In this document: positions 8,746-18,200 of the stretch, piece after piece | Layout: each line of letters opens with the position of its first letter | Numbering within the stretch: the stretch's first letter is position 1 | Origin: Agrobacterium tumefaciens | GTDB lineage: Bacteria; Pseudomonadota; Alphaproteobacteria; Rhizobiales; Rhizobiaceae | DNA length: 64,000 bases | NCBI RefSeq assembly: GCF_005221325.1 | Contig: NZ_CP039889.1 | Coordinates: forward strand, 1,279,501 to 1,343,500 | Reading direction: 5' to 3' | Position numbers and translations under genes: made by a program | The notes under the pieces: generated by a model | Told to the model about the DNA's origin: nothing | What the model saw: only the letters and a program-made list of their open reading frames with translations | Database searches by the model: none

Positions 8746-9714
8746 ATGTATAAATTTCTTGCGCCCGTCATGGGCATCGTCGAAGTGCCCTTCGCCTTCC
8801 TGCAGAAGGTGCTCGGCCACCGGCGGATCGCCTGGGTGTTTCTGACACCCAACCTGATCCTGTTTGCGGTCTTCGCCTTTCTGCCGATCGCGCTGAACAT
8901 GGCCTATTCCGTGACCGGCAGCGAACACATATTGCTTTCGGAGCGCCCTTCCGTGGGCGGCGAAAACTTTTCGGTCCTTCTCTCCTGTCAGAATTACCTC
9001 GATCCCAATTCCTGTCAGCGCGACCTGTTCTGGCGCTCGGTCTGGAACACGCTGTTCTTCGTCGTGCTGCAGGTGGGTTTCATGGTCGGTTTTTCGCTGA
9101 TCACGGCCATCGTGCTCAACCGCGATATCCGCGCGCGGGGTTTCTTCCGCGCGGTGTTCTTCTTCCCGGTTCTGCTTTCGCCCGTCGTCGTGGCGCTGAT
9201 CTGGAAGTGGATTCTCCAGCGTTTCGGCGTTCTCAATGCGGCGATGGAGGGGCTCGGCCTCGGTTCGGTGGACTGGCTGCTTGAAGCCAATCTTGCCTTC
9301 GGCTGGTCCGTCTTCCTGTCGGTCTGGGCGCATATGGGCTTCTATACGCTCATTCTTCTTGCCGGCCTGCAGGCGATCCCGCGTGATGTCTATGAGGCGG
9401 CGCAGCTCGACAAGGCAAGTCCGTGGCGCATCTTCCGGCGCATCACCCTGCCGCTGCTCGCACCCACCATGCTCGTCGTTCTCGTCCTGTCACTCATCAA
9501 GGGGGTGCAGACCTTCGATGAAGTCTTTGCCTTCACGGGCGGCGGCCCGGGTTCGGCGACGACCTTCATCATTCAGTTCATCTATCAGACCGGCTTTGCC
9601 GGGACGCCCCGCAATTTCGGCCTTGCGGCTGCCGCTTCGCTGCTGCTCGCCGTGGTGCTCGTGGTGCTGACCAGCCTGCAATTCCGGGCAAACAGGAGCA
9701 AGGTCGATGGCTAG
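8746..9714 (+). CDS. ABC transporter permease (MalF-like)
   Basis: A 322-residue inner-membrane permease with about six hydrophobic segments. The cytoplasmic EAA loop reads EAAQLDKASPWRIFRRITLP (about residues 218-237), which contacts the ATPase. A soluble periplasmic insert containing two cysteines (CQNYLDPNSC) follows the first membrane segment. AAGGAGGACCC gives a strong ribosome site. It overlaps the second permease by 8 bp. Confidence 0.88.
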   Translation: MYKFLAPVMGIVEVPFAFLQKVLGHRRIAWVFLTPNLILFAVFAFLPIALNMAYSVTGSEHILLSERPSVGGENFSVLLSCQNYLDPNSCQRDLFWRSVWNTLFFVVLQVGFMVGFSLITAIVLNRDIRARGFFRAVFFFPVLLSPVVVALIWKWILQRFGVLNAAMEGLGLGSVDWLLEANLAFGWSVFLSVWAHMGFYTLILLAGLQAIPRDVYEAAQLDKASPWRIFRRITLPLLAPTMLVVLVLSLIKGVQTFDEVFAFTGGGPGSATTFIIQFIYQTGFAGTPRNFGLAAAASLLLAVVLVVLTSLQFRANRSKVDG

Positions 9715-10750
9715 GATTGGCGCATTTCTGACCCGTACCCGCGGCCGCAACGGCAAGCTGCACTGGACCGACTGGCTGTCCTACGCCTATCTCGGCGTGG
9801 CCGTGCTGATGATGTTCGGTCCTGTCGTCTGGCTCGTGCTCTCTTCGTTCAAGACGGAAGCCGATCTCCAGCGCTTTCCGCCGCGCCTTTTGCCCTACAG
9901 CCAGGAAACCGTTGTTGTGGATGGGCAGGCAGCGCCGCTGCCGGCCTATGTCGACAAGGACGGCCGCAAGCTCGGCATGATCAGGCGCGTTGGTCTCGTG
10001 GCCCAGGTGGTCGACCCAGCCAAGCCGGCTGAAGTGCTGAAGATGCCGTTCAACGAGCTGAAGCCGGCTGAAAAGGTGGCGCTTGCGACGGAAAACTACA
10101 CCGAGCTTTTCCAGCGTTTCAATTTTCCGCTTTATTTCTGGAACTCGACCTTCATCACGGTGACTTCCACCCTCATCATGCTGATCGTCAACTCCATGGC
10201 GGCCTTTGCGCTGTCGAAGTATCAGTTCAAGGGCAGGGGCGTGGTGCTGGCGCTGGTCGTCGGCACATTGATGATCCCGCAGACCGTCGTGCTCGTGCCG
10301 CTGTTTCTCATCACCAGCCAGCTCGGTCTGATCAACAGTCTCTGGGGCGTCATCATTCCGGGCGCTGCGACACCGACCGGCGTCTTCCTGCTCCGGCAAT
10401 ACATGCTGACAATCCCGGACGAAATCCTCGATGCGGCGCGCATGGACAAGGCCAGCGAATGGAAGATCTATTGGCGCATCATCCTGCCGCTCTCGGCCCC
10501 GGCGCTTGCGGTTCTCGCGATCCTTGCGATCATGTGGCGCTGGAACGACTTCCTCTGGCCGCTGATCGTGCTGACCCGCAACGACAACTTCACCCTGCAG
10601 CTGGCGCTCAACTCCTTCCAGGGGGAGATGACGACGGAATGGAGTAACCTTCTCGCCATGACGGTGCTGACACTCGCCCCGATCGCGCTGGTCTTCATGT
10701 TCCTGCAAAAATACATCGCCACCGGCATTGCATCGACTGGCGGCAAATAA
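9707..10750 (+). CDS. ABC transporter permease (MalG-like)
   Basis: A 347-residue second permease. Its EAA loop reads DAARMDKASEWKIYWRIILP. After the first membrane segment comes a periplasmic insert of roughly 90 residues (about 50-135), longer than in most MalG proteins, which usually have a short loop here. The ATG sits inside the end of the first permease gene. It forms a heterodimer with that permease, and the ATPase gene follows after 22 bp. Confidence 0.88.
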   Translation: MARIGAFLTRTRGRNGKLHWTDWLSYAYLGVAVLMMFGPVVWLVLSSFKTEADLQRFPPRLLPYSQETVVVDGQAAPLPAYVDKDGRKLGMIRRVGLVAQVVDPAKPAEVLKMPFNELKPAEKVALATENYTELFQRFNFPLYFWNSTFITVTSTLIMLIVNSMAAFALSKYQFKGRGVVLALVVGTLMIPQTVVLVPLFLITSQLGLINSLWGVIIPGAATPTGVFLLRQYMLTIPDEILDAARMDKASEWKIYWRIILPLSAPALAVLAILAIMWRWNDFLWPLIVLTRNDNFTLQLALNSFQGEMTTEWSNLLAMTVLTLAPIALVFMFLQKYIATGIASTGGK

Positions 10751-10772
10751 TCCTCAGGGAGGAAACACGACA

Positions 10773-11852
10773 ATGGCAAGTATTCAGCTTCGTCAGGTCA
10801 AAAAGACATATGGTGCCCTCGACGTGATCAAGGGTGTCGATCTCGATATCAAGCACGGCGAATTCTGCGTCTTCGTTGGCCCTTCCGGCTGCGGTAAGTC
10901 GACCCTGCTGCGCATGATCTCGGGTCTCGAGGAACTGAGCGGCGGCGATATCGTCATCGGCGGCGACGTGGTCAACACGGTGCCGGCCGCAGATCGCGGG
11001 CTTGCCATGGTATTCCAGTCCTACGCTCTTTATCCGCATATGACCGTGCGCGAAAACCTCTCCTTCGGCCTGGAAAACATCGGCACCGCCAAGAAGGACA
11101 TTGCCGAGAAGATCACCCAGGTCGCCAAGATGCTGCAGATCGACCAGCTTCTGGAGCGTCGCCCGAAGGACCTGTCGGGTGGCCAGCGCCAGCGCGTCGC
11201 CATCGGCCGCGCCGTGGTACGTGAGCCGCGCGTGTTCCTCTTCGACGAGCCGCTTTCCAACCTCGATGCGGAGCTGCGCGTCGATATGCGCGGCGAGATT
11301 TCCAGCCTGCACCGGCGGCTCGGCAATACCATGATCTATGTGACGCACGATCAGGTGGAGGCCATGACCATGGCCGACAAGATCGCCGTTCTGCGCGCCG
11401 GCAAGCTCGAACAGTTCGGCGTGCCGCTTGATCTCTATAACCGCCCGGCCAATCTCTTCGTGGCGGGCTTCATCGGCTCGCCGAAGATGAACTTCTTTGC
11501 CGGCGAAGTAACTTCGGATGTAACGCCGTCCCTGAAGATCGCAACCGGCGAACTGATCCCCCTGCCGCAGACCGGTTTTGCCTACAAGCCCGGTCAGAAA
11601 GTGACGCTCGGCATCCGCCCGAACCATGTGCAGGCGGGTGGCGAAGGCGCACTGACCATGTCTGTGCGCACCGCCGAACAGCTGGGCGGCGAGTCCTATC
11701 TTTACGGTACCCTCGGGGATGGCACCCGGGTGACGCTGCATCTTTCCGGCCAGACCTCGACATCGGCGGACGAAGTCATCCGCCTGTCGGCGCCGCTGAA
11801 ACACATCCATCTTTTCGATACGACGAGCGGGCTGACGCTCCGGCAGGACTGA
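10773..11852 (+). CDS. Sugar ABC transporter ATP-binding protein (MalK/UgpC type)
   Basis: A 359-residue ATPase with Walker A GPSGCGKST, signature LSGGQRQRVAIGRA, Walker B VFLFDEPLSNLD and the switch histidine in THDQVEAM. A C-terminal OB-like regulatory domain (about 240-359) is typical of CUT1 ATPases, which can sometimes serve several importers. The start at 10773 follows AGGGAGGAAACACG; an in-frame upstream start lies inside the permease gene. It completes the importer encoded from 7417. Confidence 0.9.
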   Translation: MASIQLRQVKKTYGALDVIKGVDLDIKHGEFCVFVGPSGCGKSTLLRMISGLEELSGGDIVIGGDVVNTVPAADRGLAMVFQSYALYPHMTVRENLSFGLENIGTAKKDIAEKITQVAKMLQIDQLLERRPKDLSGGQRQRVAIGRAVVREPRVFLFDEPLSNLDAELRVDMRGEISSLHRRLGNTMIYVTHDQVEAMTMADKIAVLRAGKLEQFGVPLDLYNRPANLFVAGFIGSPKMNFFAGEVTSDVTPSLKIATGELIPLPQTGFAYKPGQKVTLGIRPNHVQAGGEGALTMSVRTAEQLGGESYLYGTLGDGTRVTLHLSGQTSTSADEVIRLSAPLKHIHLFDTTSGLTLRQD

Positions 11853-11889
11853 CAGCCTCAGGCGCAACCCGCAACGCAGGACCATTGAC

Positions 11890-13614
11890 ATGACCGATAA
11901 AAAACTCCGTTCCGACCGCTGGTTCGCACCCGACGACCTGCGCAGCTTCGGCCACCGTTCGCGCATGATGCAGCTTGGTTATGCGGAGGAGGATTTTGTC
12001 GGCAAACCCGTCATCGGTATCCTCAACACCTGGTCGGAGCTCAACACCTGTCATTCGCATTTTCCTGAGCGGGTGAAGGACGTAAAGCGCGGCGTGCTGC
12101 AGGCCGGCGGCTTCCCGGTCGAAATGCCGTCGCTCTCGGTGGACGAGAGCTTCACCAAGCCGACATCGATGCTCTACCGCAACATGCTGGCCATGGAGAC
12201 GGAGGAGATGATCCGCTCGCATCCGCTCGACGGCGTGGTGCTGATGGGCGGTTGCGACAAGACGACACCCGGCCTCGTCATGGGGGCGATTTCTGCCGGC
12301 GTGCCGATGATCTATCTGCCGGCGGGCCCGATGCTGCGCGGCAATTATGCGGGCAAGGTGCTGGGTTCGGGTTCCGATGCCTGGAAATATTGGGACGAAC
12401 GTCGCGCCGGTAACGTCACCGACGAGGAATGGCGCGGCGTGCAGGGCGGTATCGCCCGCTCGGCCGGTGTGTGCATGACCATGGGCACCGCCTCGACGAT
12501 GACTGCCATCACGGACGCACTTGGCCTCACCCTGCCGGGCGCATCTTCCATTCCTGCCGTTGACGCTGAACACCAGCGCATGTCGGCAGCTTGCGGCCGG
12601 CGTATCGTGGAGATGGTGGGCGAGGAACTAACCCCGAACCGTATCCTCACCGCGAACGCATTTCGCAATGCCGCCATCGTCGCCATGGCGACCGGTTGCT
12701 CCACCAATGCCGTCGTGCATCTGATCGCCATGGCGCGTCGCGCCGGCGTGCCGATGACACTGGATGAGCTGGACGAACTTGGCCGGGTCACGCCGCTGAT
12801 CGCCAATGTCCGCCCTTCCGGCAAAGACTATCTGATGGAGGACTTCTATTACGCCGGCGGCCTTCGGGCGCTGATGAAGCAGCTGGAAAACCGTCTAGAC
12901 TGTTCGGCGCTGACCGTGACCGGCCGCAGCATGGGTGAAAACCTCGAAGGCGCGAAGGTCTATAATGACGACGTCATCCGCTCGCTCGATAATCCAGTCT
13001 ATGCGGAAGGCTCGCTTGCGGTGCTGCGTGGCAATCTCTGCCCGGACGGCGCCGTCATCAAGCCCGCGGCCTGCGATCCGAAACTCCATGTGCATCAGGG
13101 TCCGGCGCTGGTGTTCGACAGCTACCCCGAAATGAAGGCCGCCATTGACGATGAAAACCTGGATGTCACGCCGGACCATGTTCTGGTGCTGCGCAATGCC
13201 GGTCCGCTCGGAGGCCCCGGTTTTCCCGAGTGGGGCATGCTGCCGATCCCGAAGGCGCTGATCAAGAAGGGCCACCGCGACATGGTGCGCATTTCCGACG
13301 CCCGTATGTCCGGCACGTCCTATGGCGCCTGCGTGCTGCATGTCGCGCCGGAAAGCTTCGTCGGCGGCCCGCTGGCGCTCCTGAAAACCGGCGATATCGT
13401 GCGCCTCGACCTGCCGCAACGTCGCCTCGACATGCTGGTCAGTGAAGAGGAAATCGCCCGTCGCCGGGCGGTCTGGCAGGCGCCGGCACCGCGTTATGAA
13501 CGTGGTTATGGTTATCTTTTCTCCAAGCACGTCACCCAGGCCGATCAAGGCTGTGACTTCGACTTCCTGCAGACGGATTTCGGCCGCACCGCCGGCGAGC
13601 CCGATATTTTCTAA
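11890..13614 (+). CDS. IlvD/Edd family sugar-acid dehydratase (L-arabinonate dehydratase-like)
   Basis: A 574-residue Fe-S dehydratase that converts an aldonate to a 2-keto-3-deoxy acid. The three cluster cysteines are visible at Cys54 (LNTCHSH), Cys122 (GGCDKT) and Cys195 (AGVCMTMG). Their spacing matches that known for rhizobial L-arabinonate dehydratase with a uniform 5-residue offset, pointing to a [2Fe-2S] pentonate/hexonate dehydratase rather than the branched-chain amino acid enzyme. DARMSGTSYG near the C-terminus carries the catalytic Ser region. It lies after the transporter and before the Udh-like gene. The product could be cleaved by the HpcH aldolase at 1758. The specific sugar acid is not determined. 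Confidence 0.87.
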   Translation: MTDKKLRSDRWFAPDDLRSFGHRSRMMQLGYAEEDFVGKPVIGILNTWSELNTCHSHFPERVKDVKRGVLQAGGFPVEMPSLSVDESFTKPTSMLYRNMLAMETEEMIRSHPLDGVVLMGGCDKTTPGLVMGAISAGVPMIYLPAGPMLRGNYAGKVLGSGSDAWKYWDERRAGNVTDEEWRGVQGGIARSAGVCMTMGTASTMTAITDALGLTLPGASSIPAVDAEHQRMSAACGRRIVEMVGEELTPNRILTANAFRNAAIVAMATGCSTNAVVHLIAMARRAGVPMTLDELDELGRVTPLIANVRPSGKDYLMEDFYYAGGLRALMKQLENRLDCSALTVTGRSMGENLEGAKVYNDDVIRSLDNPVYAEGSLAVLRGNLCPDGAVIKPAACDPKLHVHQGPALVFDSYPEMKAAIDDENLDVTPDHVLVLRNAGPLGGPGFPEWGMLPIPKALIKKGHRDMVRISDARMSGTSYGACVLHVAPESFVGGPLALLKTGDIVRLDLPQRRLDMLVSEEEIARRRAVWQAPAPRYERGYGYLFSKHVTQADQGCDFDFLQTDFGRTAGEPDIF

Positions 13615-13623
13615 GGACGCGAC

Positions 13624-14421
13624 ATGTTGAAGCGATTGCTCATCACCGGTGCCGGCGGCAAGCTGGGCAGCATGCTGCGCGGACGGATTGGCCATATCGC
13701 CGAGACCATCCGCCTTTCTGATGTCGTTGACCTCGGTTCGGCCGCGCCTCACGAAGAGCTCGTTCGCTGCGCACTGGAAGACGAGCAGGCGGTGCACGAT
13801 CTCGTCAAGGGTTGTGACGGCATTGTTCATCTCGGCGGCGTCTCCGTCGAGAGGGCTTTCGATCCGATCGAGGCTGCTAATCTGCGAGGGGTCTACAATC
13901 TCTATGAGGCGGCACGACTGAACGGCATGCCGCGTATTCTGTTCGCCTCCAGCAATCACACGATCGGTTATTATCCCCAGGGTCAGAAGCTTGTCTCCGA
14001 GACACCCTTTCTGCCTGACGGTCTTTATGGCGTCTCGAAGATTTTCGGCGAGGCGATGGCGAGCCTCTACCATTCCAAATTCGGCCAGGAGACGGCGATC
14101 GTCCGCATCGGCTCCTGCGAAGAAAAACCCTCCAACTGGCGGATGTTGTCCACCTGGCTCAGCTATGGCGATTTCGTCTCGCTGATCGAGGCCACATTCC
14201 GTGCGCCGAAACTCGGATGCCCGGTCATCTGGGGCGTTTCGGCCAATGACGACAGCTGGTGGGATAATTCCCATATCGATTTTCTCGGCTGGCAGCGGCG
14301 CGACAATGCTGCACGCTACCGGACGGAAATCGAACGCGATGTGCCGCGCCCCGATCCGGAGGCCGCGATCGCGAAATATCAGGGCGGCATTTTTATCGAC
14401 GAGCCCATTCACAGGACTTGA
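13624..14421 (+). CDS. NAD-dependent epimerase/dehydratase family, uronate dehydrogenase-like
   Basis: A 265-residue extended SDR resembling Agrobacterium uronate dehydrogenase in length and motifs. These are ITGAGGKLG at the N-terminus, DGIVHLGG, FASSNHTIGYYPQ with the catalytic Ser region, DGLYGVSKIFGE with the Tyr-x3-Lys pair, and NWRMLSTWLSYGDFVSLIEA. Uronate dehydrogenase oxidises galacturonate or glucuronate to the aldarolactone. A lactone product would fit the SMP-30 lactonase in this cluster. It may be a paralogue with a different substrate, so no symbol is given. Confidence 0.8.
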   Translation: MLKRLLITGAGGKLGSMLRGRIGHIAETIRLSDVVDLGSAAPHEELVRCALEDEQAVHDLVKGCDGIVHLGGVSVERAFDPIEAANLRGVYNLYEAARLNGMPRILFASSNHTIGYYPQGQKLVSETPFLPDGLYGVSKIFGEAMASLYHSKFGQETAIVRIGSCEEKPSNWRMLSTWLSYGDFVSLIEATFRAPKLGCPVIWGVSANDDSWWDNSHIDFLGWQRRDNAARYRTEIERDVPRPDPEAAIAKYQGGIFIDEPIHRT

Positions 14422-14454
14422 AACGCATTTATCGGCTATTGCGAGGAGACAGAC

Positions 14455-15165
14455 ATGAACAATGAAACGCGCGAAAAACTGACGACGATTTCCGTCGCCA
14501 CACTGGCGACGGCACTTTACAAGCGCGGCCTGCGCAACCAGGTCATCCAGGGCGTGCGCCCGCTGGGTTACAAGGGCAAGAACATGGTCGGCCCGGCCTT
14601 CACCCTGCGCTACATGCCGGCCCGCGAGGATCGCAATCAGCTTGTGGAATTCCGCAATCCCGCTCATCCGCAGCGCGTTGCCATCGAAACCTGCCCGCCG
14701 GGCCATGTGCTTGTCATGGACAGCCGCAAGGATGCGAGCGCCGCCTCGGCGGGCGATATTCTGGTCACGCGCCTGATGGTTCGCGGTGGTGCCGGCATCG
14801 TTTCCGATGGTGGTTTCCGTGATGCCGCCACCATTGCCGAGCTGGATATTCCGGCCTACCACACCCGGCCATCCAGCCCGACCAACCTCACCAAACACGA
14901 GGCGATCGAGATCAACGGCCCGATCGGCTGCGGCGACGCGCCGGTTTTCCCCGGCGACATCATCGTCGGTGATGCGGATTGCGTCATCGTCATCCCCGCC
15001 GGCATTGCCGATGAAGTGGCGACGGAAGCGGTGGAAATGACGGCTTACGAAGATTTCGTGGTGGAGCAGGTCAAGGCGGGCCAGACGATCATCGGGCTTT
15101 ATCCCTGCACCAAGGAAGAACATCAGGTCGCCTTTGCCGCATGGCGCAAGCAGCACGGACGCTGA
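14455..15165 (+). CDS. RraA family protein (HMG/CHA aldolase-like)
   Basis: A 236-residue protein of the RraA/dimethylmenaquinone methyltransferase-like fold. SDGGFRD carries the conserved Arg-Asp of the pyruvate-aldolase members, with the upstream GD-rich region and DAPVFPGDIIVGDADC following. Many such proteins in sugar-acid operons are divalent-metal aldolases or decarboxylases rather than RNase E regulators. Being the last gene of this operon supports a metabolic role, possibly cleaving a 2-keto acid. GAGGAGACAGAC precedes the ATG. A terminator follows after 24 bp. Confidence 0.8.
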   Translation: MNNETREKLTTISVATLATALYKRGLRNQVIQGVRPLGYKGKNMVGPAFTLRYMPAREDRNQLVEFRNPAHPQRVAIETCPPGHVLVMDSRKDASAASAGDILVTRLMVRGGAGIVSDGGFRDAATIAELDIPAYHTRPSSPTNLTKHEAIEINGPIGCGDAPVFPGDIIVGDADCVIVIPAGIADEVATEAVEMTAYEDFVVEQVKAGQTIIGLYPCTKEEHQVAFAAWRKQHGR

Positions 15166-15189
15166 TCGTTCTCAACGTTAGTCGCATTG

Positions 15190-15225
15190 ACGGGCGTCCC
15201 TTGCGGTGACGCCCGTTTCCTTTTT
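15190..15225 (+). terminator. Rho-independent terminator after the sugar-acid operon
   Basis: ACGGGCGTC (15190-15198) and GACGCCCGT (15208-15216) form a 9-bp stem with a 9-nt loop, followed by TTCCTTTTT. It ends the operon that starts at 4263 and separates it from the convergent repeat-protein gene. Confidence 0.75.
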
Positions 15226-15272
15226 ATCGATCCGCGAACAATCCTGTCCGCTTTGTCAGAGGATAGAACCTC

Positions 15273-18200
15273 TCAGACATCAAGATAGGACAGGATAGCT
15301 GAGGCGGCATCGGACGTTTCCTGCGTCTTGGTCGACGTGCCGACTGATCCGCTGGTCTCGCCCGTATTGTCTTGCGACGAAGATTTCGCCTCGGTGGTTG
15401 AGAGGAAGGAAGCGATCTCCTGCACCGAGCTGTTCGCCGGCTTGCTGCTATTCAACGCCGTAACCTGCGCCGATGTCATGGCGGCGATCTGGCCCGGCGT
15501 GAAGGCTGCAGCCTGAGAAGCTGTAAGGCCAGCGAGTGTGCTGGTGCTCAATCCCGGTATCGCGCTTGAACTCAAGCTGATGATCTGTTCGGCGGAAAAT
15601 GTCGTGAGGTCGTCTGCGCCGAGCGCGGCCGCCTGCCTTGCGCTGAGGGCGCTGACTTGGGATGTCGACAATGCGCCGATTTGTGCAGCATCCATTGCCG
15701 CGACCTGGCCGTAGCTCAGCGAAGCCACCTGGCCTGTCGTCAGAGCGGCTATCGACTCTGAAGACAGGGCCGCGACGACGGTGTTGGACAATCCCCTGAT
15801 GGCCGTTGAACTGATTGCAGCAAGTTCGCCGGTGGAGAAAGTTTCCATATCCTCCGTCGTCAGCCCGGCCAGTCCGGACGAGCTCAATGCGGCGATCTGG
15901 CTGGTGGAAAGGGCTTCGATCCCGCCCTTGCCAAGAGCATCGACCTGCTCGCTGGTCAAGCCGGAGATGCCTGCCGTACTTAGGGCCGCAACCTCTGCCG
16001 TGGAAAGCGTGGCGATAAAGTTCGTAGAGAGCCCCTTTATTGCGCCAGCGCCAATGGCTGCCAGTTCCTCCGGCGAGAAGGTCTCCAGCATGTCCGTAGA
16101 CAGTCCCTGAAGGGCATCCGAAGTCAACGCCGCTATCTGACGGGTGGATAAGGCTTCGACCTGCTCGACGCTCAGGGCACCGGCCTGCGCGCTGCCAAGG
16201 CCCGCGACAGCCTTGGCGTCGAGAGCGGCGATCTGGCTTGTCGTCAGTGCGGCGATGCCGGTCGCGCTGAGCGCCGCAACCTGTCTGGAGGTGAGGGCAC
16301 CGATCTGCGCGTTGGTAAGGCCGTTCAACTGGCCTGTGCCGAGGGCGGCAATCTGGTCAGTGGTGAGGCCCGATACGGCCGCCGTGCCAAGGGCCGCGAT
16401 CTGCGCCGTCGTCAGGGAGGCGATGGTCGATGCCGACAGGCCCGAGACCGCACTGGAACCGATCGACGCGATTTCGGCGGTGGTGAAGATATCAAGATCA
16501 TCGGCACTGAGGGCCGCAATCTGTTTCGAGCTCAGGGCCGCGATCTGGACACTGGTCATGGCCTCGACCTGACTGGTGCTCAAGGCCGCGATCTGATCCG
16601 TGGTGAGGCCTGCCACGCCCGCTGTGCTGAGGGCGGCCATCTGTACTGATGAAAGCGAGCCGATGCCGGAAACGCTGAGTGCCGTCACCTGTTTGGAGGT
16701 GAGAGCGGCGATCTGCGCATTGGTGAGCGCATCCACTTGACCGGTGCCGAGGGCGGCGATCTGGTCCGCTGTCAGGCCCGCCACGGCCGCCGTGCCGAGG
16801 GCGGCGATCTGCGCCGTCGTCAGGGATGCGATGGTCGATGCCGACAGGCCGGAGATCGCGCCAGAACCGATTGCGGCCATTTCCGCGGTGGTGAAGATAG
16901 CGAGATCATCGGCGCTGAGAGCCGCAATCTGTTTTGAATTCAGGGCTGCGATCTGGGCGCTGGTCAGGGCCTCGACCTGACTGGTGCTCAAGGCGGCGAT
17001 CTGATCCGTGGTGAGGCCTGCCACGCCCGCGGCGCCGATAGCGGCTATCTGTGCCGCTGAAAGCGAGGCGATATCGGTCACGTCAAGTGCCGCAACCTGC
17101 TTGGAGGTGAGGGCGCTGATCTGGGCATTGGTGAGGACGTTGACCTGTTCGCCTGTCAGGGCGGCGATCTGTCCGGTGCCCAGTCCGCTGATACCGGCCG
17201 AACTCAGCGCCGCAATCTGGGCTGTCGTCAGCGACGCCACAGTGTCCTTTGAGAGGCCCGCAACCGCATTCGAACTGAGCGCGGCAATATCCCCGGTCGA
17301 GAAAGTCGCAATGTCGTCGGTGCCGAGAGCGGCGATCTGTTTTGCGCTGAGAGCTGCGATCTGACCGCTGGTCATCGCCCCGACCTGATCGGTGCTCAAC
17401 GCGGCGATCTGATCGGTGGTGAGACCCGCCGCACCGGCCGCGCTGAAGGCGGCGATCTGGCCTGTCGAAAGCGCGGTGATGTCGGTCACATCAAGTGCCG
17501 CAACCTGCTTGGAGGTGAGGGCGGCGATCTGGGTATTGGTAAGAACGTTGAGCTGATCGCCCGTCAAGGCAGCGATCTGCCCGGTGCTCAGTCCGCTGAT
17601 ACTGGCCATGCTCAGCGCGACGATCTGGGATGTCGCCAGCGACGCTATGGTGTCCTTTGAGAGTCCGGCGATCGCATTTGAACTGAGCGCGGCAATCTCC
17701 CTCGTCGAAAAGGTTGCGATATCGTCCGTGCTCAGGACGGCGACCTGTGTCGAGCTGAGAGCACCGACCTGAACGGTGGTCAAGGCCTCGACCTGAGCCG
17801 TCGTCAGGGCCACGATCTGCACGGTGCTGAGCGCAGCGATGCTTTTCACATTCAGTGCAGCGATCTGGGCTGTCGTCAGCGACGCTATGGTCTCCGCGGA
17901 GAGGCCAGAGATTGCATCCGAACTGATCGCGGCGATGTCCTTGGTCGAGAACCTTGCGATGTCATCCGTGCTCAAGGCCGCGATCTGCTTCGAGGTGAGC
18001 GCACTGACCTGGGTGGTGGTCAAGGCCTCGACCTGAGCGGTCGTCAAGGCCGCAATCTGCGCGGTGCTCAGCGCATTGATGCTTTGCGTGTTCAGCGCCG
18101 CAATCTGCGCGGTCGTCAGGGAGGCGATGGCCTCCGCCGACAATCCCGCGATCGCACTCGAACTGATCGCAGCGATATCCTTGGTGGTGAATTTCGCGAG

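Noticed and set aside
7399..9333. 644-codon minus-strand frame over the ABC transporter genes
   Set aside because: It is antisense to well-conserved transporter genes and has the composition of a shadow frame.
12895..15156. 753-codon minus-strand frame over the dehydratase, Udh-like and RraA genes
   Set aside because: The plus-strand genes carry clear catalytic motifs; the antisense frame has none.
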